DNA of 64,000 bases from NCBI RefSeq assembly GCF_000514775.1, contig NZ_AZWO01000006.1, positions 124,001-188,000 of the forward strand. Reading direction: 5' to 3'. Every line of letters starts with the position of its first letter. Position 1 is the first letter of the stretch. The notes beneath the pieces are model-generated. The model was not told the DNA's origin. It saw only the letters and a list, made by a program, of their open reading frames with translations, and did not search any database. The stretch is from Salinispora pacifica CNR114 (GTDB taxonomy: Bacteria > Actinomycetota > Actinomycetes > Mycobacteriales > Micromonosporaceae). Shown piece after piece: positions 58,709 through 64,000 of the stretch. The translations under genes were made by a program, and so were the position numbers.

Positions 58709-59035
58709 TCAGAACAACTCGGGGCGACGCTTACGGCGTTCGTTGTAGTCCCGCATCCGCTGCGGGTAGCCCATCAGGCTCACGTCGTAGACCGGAATGC
58801 CCAGCCGGTGGGCGAAGCGCCGGGCGCCGTCCGGGCCGTCGATCCGGCGGCGGGTCCACTCGCCGTCGTCGGCGATCAGCATGACCGTGGTCTCGGTCAT
58901 GGTCGTCCGGGGCTCGATGTACGCCTCGACTCCCCGCCGGGTCCGCACGAAATTCTCCAGGTGGCCCAGATCGCCCCGGTCCGCCCCGCGATCCTGACTG
59001 ACCGGACGCGCCTTCTTCCGTCGGAACAGTCCCAC
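58709..59035 (-). CDS. Conserved small actinobacterial protein upstream of lpd
   Basis: 108 residues from GTG 59035, chosen for GGGGAGA 6 bases upstream and because the conserved part begins VGLFRRKKARPV. Contains LENFVRTRRGVEAYIEPRTT, TTVMLIADDGEWTRRRIDGP, RFAHRLGIPVYDVSLMGYPQ and a basic tail RMRDYNERRKRR. I recall this protein beside lipoamide dehydrogenase in Streptomyces, sometimes labelled oxidoreductase, but I see no cofactor motif. Divergent from lpd. Confidence 0.78.
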   Translation of the reverse strand: MGLFRRKKARPVSQDRGADRGDLGHLENFVRTRRGVEAYIEPRTTMTETTVMLIADDGEWTRRRIDGPDGARRFAHRLGIPVYDVSLMGYPQRMRDYNERRKRRPELF

Positions 59036-59214
59036 CGGCCGTCTCCCCACACCCGCACCATCGAAGCTGATGCCAAGGGTACGTGTCTCGGACGTGTCGT
59101 TGGGCACCTCGTTACCCGTGCCGGGCGTGGTGGTGACAAGATGACCGAGGTGGGGTGTGTCCGCATTACCCCACCGTGACCCCCCGATGCAGCCAGGCGA
59201 CCTGGGAGTTGGAC

Positions 59215-60603
59215 GTGAGCGAGCCGAACGAGACCTTCGACATCGTCATCCTCGGAGGTGGCAGCGGTGGCTACGCGGCGGCGCTGCGCGCCGCTGAGCT
59301 GGGCCTCTCCGTTGCGTTGGTCGAGAAGGGCAAGCTCGGCGGCACCTGCCTGCACAACGGCTGCATCCCGACCAAGGCGTTGCTGCACGCCGCCGAGATC
59401 GCCGACCAGACCCGCGAGTCGGAGCAGTTCGGTGTCAAGGCCGAGCTGGTCGGCATCGACATGGCGGCGGTCAACTCGTACAAGGACGGGGTGGTCGCTC
59501 GGCTGTACAAGGGCCTGCAGGGCATGCTGCGCGGCGCGAAGAACATCACCATCGTGGCCGGCGCTGGCCGGCTGGTCGCGCCGAACACCGTCGAGGTCGA
59601 CGGGAAGCGGTACACCGGCCGTAACATCATTCTGGCCTCCGGTTCGTACGCGAAGAGCCTGCCCGGCCTGGAGGTCGACGGCGAGCGGATCATCACGAGC
59701 GACCACGCGCTGGTGATGGACCGGGTCCCCGCGTCGGTGATCGTGCTCGGTGGCGGCGTCATCGGGGTGGAGTTCGCCAGCGTGTGGAAGTCCTTCGGGG
59801 TGGACGTCACGATCATTGAGGCGCTGCCCCGGCTGGTCGCCGCCGAGGACGCGGAGTCATCGAAGGCGCTGGAGCGGGCCTTCCGGAAGCGGAAGATCAA
59901 CTTTAGGGTCGGCAAGCCGTTCGAGAAGGTCGAGAAGACCGACAGTGGCGTTCGCGTGACCATCGCCGGCGGCGAGACCGTTGAGGCCGAGCTGCTGCTG
60001 GTCGCCGTCGGTCGGGGACCGAACACCGCCGGCCTCGGCTACGAGGAGCAGGGCGTCCGGATGGACCGGGGCTACGTGCTGACCGACGAGCGGCAGCGCA
60101 CGAGCGTGCCGAACGTCTACGCGGTCGGCGACATCGTGCCCGGCCTCCAGCTGGCACACCGCGGCTTCCAGCAGGGCATCTTCGTCGCCGAGGAGATCGC
60201 CGGAGAGAATCCGGCCGTCATCGACGAGGCCGGCATTCCTCGGGTCACCTACTCTGACCCCGAGCTGGCGTCGGTCGGCCTGACCGAGGCGAAGGCCAAG
60301 GAGCAGTACGGCACCGACAAGATCAAGACCTACAACTACAACCTGGGCGGCAACGGCAAGAGCCAGATCCTCAAGACGTCCGGCTTCGTCAAGCTGGTCC
60401 GGGTCGAGGACGGCCCGGTCGTCGGCTTGCACATGGTGGGTGCTCGGGTCGGTGAGCTGATCGGTGAGGCCCAGCTCATCTATAACTGGGAGGCGTACCC
60501 CGCCGAGGTGGCACAGCTCGTGCACGCCCACCCGACCCAGAGTGAGGCGCTGGGTGAGGCACACCTGGCCCTCGCCGGCAAGCCGCTGCACGCGCACGCC
60601 TGA
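59215..60603 (+). CDS. lpd: Dihydrolipoamide dehydrogenase (E3)
   Basis: 462 residues from GTG 59215 with GGGAG 6 bases upstream. FAD-binding GGGSGG near 14-19, redox disulfide Cys45-Cys50 in GGTCLHNGCIP, NAD-binding VLGGGVIGVEFASVW, VYAVGDIVPGLQLAH, and the His-Glu base pair in HAHPTQSEALGEA. Reoxidises the lipoyl groups of the E2 encoded 66 bases downstream, so the two form the E3-E2 part of a 2-oxoacid dehydrogenase. E1 is not in the window. Confidence 0.95.
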   Translation: MSEPNETFDIVILGGGSGGYAAALRAAELGLSVALVEKGKLGGTCLHNGCIPTKALLHAAEIADQTRESEQFGVKAELVGIDMAAVNSYKDGVVARLYKGLQGMLRGAKNITIVAGAGRLVAPNTVEVDGKRYTGRNIILASGSYAKSLPGLEVDGERIITSDHALVMDRVPASVIVLGGGVIGVEFASVWKSFGVDVTIIEALPRLVAAEDAESSKALERAFRKRKINFRVGKPFEKVEKTDSGVRVTIAGGETVEAELLLVAVGRGPNTAGLGYEEQGVRMDRGYVLTDERQRTSVPNVYAVGDIVPGLQLAHRGFQQGIFVAEEIAGENPAVIDEAGIPRVTYSDPELASVGLTEAKAKEQYGTDKIKTYNYNLGGNGKSQILKTSGFVKLVRVEDGPVVGLHMVGARVGELIGEAQLIYNWEAYPAEVAQLVHAHPTQSEALGEAHLALAGKPLHAHA

Positions 60604-60669
60604 CACGACAACCACGGCGTCCGGCGACGGGCGACGATCCCATCAGGGGAATGAAGGAGTCTGGAGAAA

Positions 60670-62457
60670 ATGCCGGTATCGGTCACCATGCCCCGGCTCG
60701 GTGAGAGCGTCACCGAGGGCACCGTCACGCGCTGGCTCAAGCAGGAGGGCGACACCGTCGAGGTTGACGAGCCGCTGCTCGAGGTGTCGACCGACAAGGT
60801 GGACACCGAGATCCCGTCCCCCGCGGCCGGTGTGCTGACCCGCATCGTGGTCGGCGAGGACGAGACCGCCGAGGTCGGCAGCGAGCTGGCGACGATCGGC
60901 GATGAGGCGTCGGGCGGCAGCGGGGCGGCGGGCGGCGGCGAGGCCGAGCCGCGGCAGTCGGCGCCCGAGCCGACCGCCGCCGCCGAGGGCACCGGCCCGG
61001 AGCAGGAGCAGCCGGCTCCCGCGCCCTCCGACGAGGGCAGCTCGTCGGGCGACGGCAGCCCGGTGACGATGCCGGCCCTCGGCGAGAGTGTCACCGAGGG
61101 CACCGTCACCCGCTGGCTCAAGCAGGTCGGCGACACCGTCGAGGTTGACGAGCCGCTGCTCGAGGTGTCGACCGACAAGGTGGACACCGAGATCCCCTCG
61201 CCGGTCGCCGGGACCGTCCTGGAGATCACCGTGGCGGAGGACGAGACCGCCGATGTCGGCGCGACGCTGGCGATCGTCGGCACGGCTGGTGCGGCGGCGA
61301 AGCCCGAGCCCAAGCCGAAGCCGGCGCCCAAGCCCGAGGCGAAGCCGGAACCCAAGCCGGAGCCAAAGCCGGAGCCGAAGGTCACCGAGCCGACCCCGGG
61401 TGCCTCCTACAACGAGCCGGCGGCCGAAGCCGAGAGCGCCCCCGATCCGGCGAAGGCGGAGCAGGCCTCCGCCCCGTCCGCGCCCGCCCCCCGGCCGGCG
61501 ACGACCGGTGGCACGGAGAACGCCGGCTACGTCACCCCGCTGGTCCGCAAGCTCGCCGGTGAGCACGGGGTTGACCTCGCCACAGTCAACGGCACCGGCG
61601 TGGGTGGCCGGATCCGCAAGCAGGACGTGCTCGACGCGGCCGAGCAGGCCCGCGCCGCCAAGGCGGCTCCGGCCCCGGCGGCGCAGCCCGCCGCCCCCGC
61701 GGCGAAGCCAGCGGCCCGGCCCACGCCCAGCAGCAAGCGGGGTAGCACCGAGAAGCTGCCGCGGATCCGTACGACCATCGCGAAGCGGATGCACGAGTCG
61801 CTGCACGAGATGGCGCAGCTCACCACCGTGGTCGAGGTCGACGTCACCCGGATCGCCAAGCTGCGGGCGCAGGCGAAGGACGCCTTCCAGCAGCGACACG
61901 GCGTAAAGCTCTCCTTCCTGCCCTTCTTCGCCCTGGCGGCCGTCGAGGCGTTGCAGGCGTTCCCGATCGTCAACGCCCAGATGGACCTGGGGGCCGGGAC
62001 GATCACCTACCCGGAGGCGGAGCACCTCGGCGTCGCCGTGGACACCGAGCGGGGCCTGATGGTGCCGGTCATCCACAACGCCGGCGACCTCAACCTGGGC
62101 GGTATCGCCAAGCGGGTCGCCGACCTGGCCGAGCGCACCCGGACCAGCAAGATCAGCCCGGATGAGCTCGCTGGCGCGACCTTCACGCTGACCAACACCG
62201 GCAGCCGGGGTGCCCTCTTCGACACCCCGATCGTGCCGTCGCCGCAGTCGGCGATGCTCGGCACGGGTGCCGTGGTCAAGCGTCCGGTCGTGGTCAACGA
62301 CCCGGAACTGGGCGAGGTCGTGGCCGTCCGGTCGATGATCTACCTGGCCCTGTCGTACGACCACCGGCTGATCGACGGCGCCGACGCGGCCCGTTTCCTT
62401 GGCGCGGTCAAGGAGCGGCTGGAGGCCGGCAACTTCGAGGCCGAACTGGGCCGGTAA
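60670..62457 (+). CDS. sucB: Dihydrolipoamide acyltransferase (E2) with two lipoyl domains
   Basis: 595 residues. Two lipoyl domains with lipoyl-lysines Lys43 and Lys170 (STDKVDTE); an Ala/Pro/Glu linker and a Lys-Pro-Glu-rich linker (about 215-240); a peripheral subunit-binding domain ([29 protein letters not shown]); then the catalytic domain with [30 protein letters not shown] and the active His in [15 protein letters not shown]. Mycobacterial orthologue (DlaT, Rv2215) serves pyruvate dehydrogenase and peroxynitrite reductase; 2-oxoglutarate use is the usual label, so substrate is unsettled. ATG with AAGGAGTCTGGAGAAA upstream. Confidence 0.94.
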   Translation: MPVSVTMPRLGESVTEGTVTRWLKQEGDTVEVDEPLLEVSTDKVDTEIPSPAAGVLTRIVVGEDETAEVGSELATIGDEASGGSGAAGGGEAEPRQSAPEPTAAAEGTGPEQEQPAPAPSDEGSSSGDGSPVTMPALGESVTEGTVTRWLKQVGDTVEVDEPLLEVSTDKVDTEIPSPVAGTVLEITVAEDETADVGATLAIVGTAGAAAKPEPKPKPAPKPEAKPEPKPEPKPEPKVTEPTPGASYNEPAAEAESAPDPAKAEQASAPSAPAPRPATTGGTENAGYVTPLVRKLAGEHGVDLATVNGTGVGGRIRKQDVLDAAEQARAAKAAPAPAAQPAAPAAKPAARPTPSSKRGSTEKLPRIRTTIAKRMHESLHEMAQLTTVVEVDVTRIAKLRAQAKDAFQQRHGVKLSFLPFFALAAVEALQAFPIVNAQMDLGAGTITYPEAEHLGVAVDTERGLMVPVIHNAGDLNLGGIAKRVADLAERTRTSKISPDELAGATFTLTNTGSRGALFDTPIVPSPQSAMLGTGAVVKRPVVVNDPELGEVVAVRSMIYLALSYDHRLIDGADAARFLGAVKERLEAGNFEAELGR

Positions 62458-62467
62458 CACCCGACCC

Positions 62468-62511
62468 GACGACGGTGGGCTGCCCGGTGATCCGGGCAGC
62501 CCACCGTCGTC
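62468..62511. terminator. Bidirectional 20-bp perfect hairpin terminator
   Basis: Arms 62468-62487 and 62492-62511, loop TGAT, between convergent sucB and the first mini-GntR gene; the right arm ends one base before the latter's stop codon. Confidence 0.85.
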
Positions 62512-62739
62512 TCACGGGTCCGGCTGCTCGGCGACGAAGACACCGACGCCGTGGACTCCCTCGACGAACCCTTGCGTCTGAAGGACCAGGATCGCCTGGC
62601 GCACGACCGTCTGCGACACGCCGTGCTCCTGCTTGAGCTGCGCCGTTGACGGCAACTTCTCCCCCGGCGCCCACTCCCCGGACTCGATCCGCGCACGGAA
62701 ATGGTCCGCGAGGAGCACCCACTTCGCTTTGGCGGGCAT
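62512..62739 (-). CDS. Mini-GntR regulator (winged helix only), copy 2
   Basis: 75 residues: MPAKAKWVLLADHFRARIES, GEWAPGEKLPSTAQLKQEHG, SQTVVRQAILVLQTQGFVEG, HGVGVFVAE, a complete GntR winged HTH with no effector domain. GGGAG stands close upstream of the chosen ATG. Paralogous to the gene at 62907, and the homology reaches into the untranslated leader. Likely a small DNA-binding protein, possibly dimerising through its own HTH. Confidence 0.85.
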   Translation of the reverse strand: MPAKAKWVLLADHFRARIESGEWAPGEKLPSTAQLKQEHGVSQTVVRQAILVLQTQGFVEGVHGVGVFVAEQPDP

Positions 62740-62906
62740 CCACACTCCCAGATCTGCACCGCCATTCGACCATGAACAAACAGACACGACAGCACAGCTG
62801 CCTCGGCGGCACCCCACTAACTTGGTGCCCGCGAAACGCAGGACGCACGGTCCGCCCCGTTACGCGACCGGGTGCAGGTGCAGCAATGGACAGGTCACGA
62901 GCGGCG

Positions 62907-63146
62907 CTAGCCGCTGCTGTCATCCTCCGGCGGTTCTGCGACGAACACGCCGACTCCTTGCACGCCTTCTACCAAGCCTTCGGTACGCAACGCGAAGATG
63001 GCCTGACGCACGACGATGGCGGAGACGCCATGCTCCTCGCAGAGCTGCCGTGTTGATGGGAGTTTGTCTCCCGGAGCGGACTCACCGGACGCAACCTTCT
63101 CACGGATGTGGTCAACGAGCTTCGCCCACTTGGGTTTGGCGGGCAT
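62907..63146 (-). CDS. Mini-GntR regulator (winged helix only), copy 1
   Basis: 79 residues: MPAKPKWAKLVDHIREKVAS, GESAPGDKLPSTRQLCEEHG, SAIVVRQAIFALRTEGLVEG, QGVGVFVAEPPEDD. AGGGAGA ribosome binding site 5 bases before ATG 63146. An in-frame ATG lies 27 bases upstream but the matching leader of copy 2 is out of frame there, which argues for the MPAK start. Divergent from the small Cys-motif genes, with inverted repeats in its upstream region. Confidence 0.86.
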   Translation of the reverse strand: MPAKPKWAKLVDHIREKVASGESAPGDKLPSTRQLCEEHGVSAIVVRQAIFALRTEGLVEGVQGVGVFVAEPPEDDSSG

Positions 63147-63176
63147 CTTAATCTCCCTGGTCTGCACCGCCATTTG

Positions 63177-63243
63177 ATCACGCATCTACTTGTGATTGGA
63201 ACCGATGCCCACCGATGCCTTGCTTTATATAAGCGCTTGTGAT
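63177..63243. promoter_or_regulatory. Promoter/operator region of mini-GntR copy 1
   Basis: ATCAC-N10-GTGAT inverted repeat at 63177-63196; a second GTGAT at 63239-63243 abutting the palindrome AAGCGCTT (63231-63238); a direct repeat ACCGATGCC at 63201 and 63211; and an AT-rich TTTATATAAG (63224-63233) that could be a -10 box on the minus strand. The layout fits autoregulation by a GntR protein. Confidence 0.45.
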
Positions 63244-63468
63244 GCTGGGTCTCGGCCGGCTCCCTGGTCTGCAACCGGGCTGGTCACTCCGTGAAACGCG
63301 CCCGACCGGCCGCCCATCCCCCGGAGGTCTGTCGGGTGCCACGCCCTGCCCGAGCCTCCAACGCAGAGAAGGGCCTCAGGCCCCCGGGGACAGTTCCGGG
63401 CGTCAACCGTCCTGGCCCGGACCCTCCGCGCGCCGGTCCTCCGGTGCCGCGACCCGAGAGGAGACGCC

Positions 63469-63810
63469 ATGCCACGAGCCGTACCTCGACCGACCGGCGC
63501 GGAGCGCAACTCGCCGAGGCGAAACACGCCGCGCGTACTCCCCCGGTGGTGGCGACCCGACCCGCCGGTGCCACTCGCTCCCCGCCACCGGCGGACCTGG
63601 CGGGGGCTACGGCGCTGGTGCTCGTGCGGCCTACGCTGGACCGCCTGCCCGGACCGGCACACGCCCATCCCGACCGAGCCGCCGACTCCGAGGCCGAGGC
63701 CGCGAAACACCCGTTGGCACGACGAGCCGACCCAGGCCAACCCACAGGTGGGGCGGGCCGGGCGGTTGACCTTCGCGCAGGCCTGGCGGGCGAACGGTGG
63801 ACACTGGTGA
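63469..63810 (+). CDS. Small Arg/Pro-rich protein with a Cys motif
   Basis: 113 residues. ATG with strong AGAGGAGA 5 bases upstream. Arg/Pro-rich N-terminus, then RRWCSCGLRWTACPDRHTP with C-x-C-G-x2-W-x2-C, a possible metal knuckle; the rest is low-complexity and ends LTFAQAWRANGGHW. I know similar short proteins from Micromonosporaceae but no function. The stop overlaps the start of the next gene (GTGA). The 220 bases upstream (63250-63468) show nothing further that I can name. Confidence 0.65.
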   Translation: MPRAVPRPTGAERNSPRRNTPRVLPRWWRPDPPVPLAPRHRRTWRGLRRWCSCGLRWTACPDRHTPIPTEPPTPRPRPRNTRWHDEPTQANPQVGRAGRLTFAQAWRANGGHW

Positions 63811-64000
63811 CGAAACGGCCGCACCCGCCCCTGCGGCCGCTCTGGCTGTGTCGACGATGCGGCGCATCGTGGCCGTGCGGCTCCGCACGTTTGACGCTGC
63901 TGCGGGAGTACGCCCACGATCAGGTTGCGTTGATCATCTACCTCGGCGGGCTGCTGTACGAGGCGACCGAACAACTGCACGCGCTCAACCCGCGGGAGAT
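63807..64000 (+). CDS. Cys-motif helical protein, N-terminal part (runs off the window)
   Basis: At least 64 residues: VTKRPHPPLRPLWLCRRCGA then SWPCGSARLTLLREYAHDQV and ALIIYLGGLLYEATEQLHAL. The C-x2-C-G-x2-W-P-C knuckle resembles the one in the gene just upstream, followed by an amphipathic helical region. GTG overlaps the preceding stop, so the two are co-translated. Function unknown; the C-terminus is outside the window. Confidence 0.7.
   Translation, partial: MTKRPHPPLRPLWLCRRCGASWPCGSARLTLLREYAHDQVALIIYLGGLLYEATEQLHALNPRE

Noticed and set aside
62500..64000. Integrated element or prophage at the right edge
   Set aside because: GntR and small ORFs look accessory, but no integrase, repeats of a tRNA or phage genes are seen within the window.

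Overview
The window reads as chromosomal core DNA of a very GC-rich actinomycete, most likely a Micromonosporaceae member (Salinispora/Micromonospora type). Reasons: GC near 70% with GTG and TTG starts, mycothiol-era actinobacterial families (PimB-like mannosyltransferase, three-subunit qcrCAB with fused di-haem QcrC, actinobacterial CtaF), Micromonosporaceae-like small Cys-motif ORFs at the right edge, and a gene order that, from memory, follows the M. tuberculosis Rv2179c-Rv2215 block (exoribonuclease, SRPBCC, fadD15, pimB, DEDDh-UvrC, trpD, ctaE-qcrCAB, ctaF, ctaC, adoK, erpA, glycerate kinase, cobU/T/S, gcvT, pepA/B, dlaT). No rRNA, tRNA, CRISPR, prophage or insertion sequence was recognised.

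Layout. 1-10.4 kb: end of proC, a phosphofructokinase with the pyrophosphate-type signature, an exoribonuclease, a Crp-like regulator, trehalose-6-phosphate synthase, a hydrolase lacking its nucleophile serine, a 56-bp tandem repeat, a flavin monooxygenase, a ROK glucokinase and two small conserved proteins. 10.5-22.2 kb: acyl-CoA ligase, two-component system, DUF574 methyltransferase coupled to a GGDEF/EAL protein, PimB-like glycosyltransferase coupled to an M48 membrane protease, a Cys-rich miniprotein and a NYN-domain protein. 22.4-28.7 kb: DEDDh-UvrC nuclease, a short RelA/SpoT homologue, Nudix, sugar nucleotidyltransferase, a lone AsnC effector domain and a DUF4142 exported protein. 28.8-37.4 kb: respiratory block (qcrB, qcrA, qcrC, ctaE on minus; ctaG-like, an atypical receiver protein and trpD on plus; ctaF and ctaC on minus). 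ctaD is not here. 37.5-44.6 kb: cysteine desulfurase plus TusA pair, adenosine-kinase-like PfkB, ErpA/HesB, glycerate kinase, nadA, murA. 44.7-51.4 kb: DUF3043 protein, a 1141-residue WG-repeat protein, aldo/keto reductase, M50 protease with a small partner. 51.5-62.5 kb: CobU-CobT fusion, CobS, a DUF2314 protein, gcvT, leucyl aminopeptidase, lpd and the E2 acyltransferase of a 2-oxoacid dehydrogenase. 62.5-64 kb: more accessory in character, with two paralogous mini-GntR regulators and two small Cys-motif ORFs, the last cut by the window edge.

Two architectural themes recur. Many starts lie 6-8 bases after a TANNNT -10 box with no ribosome binding site, implying leaderless mRNAs. Many gene ends, especially convergent pairs, carry long perfect inverted repeats that should act as terminators in both directions. 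Several operon joints use 4-base ATGA/GTGA overlaps (M48-pimB, qcrA-qcrB, Nudix-nucleotidyltransferase, desulfurase-tusA, small ORF-WG protein, M50 pair).
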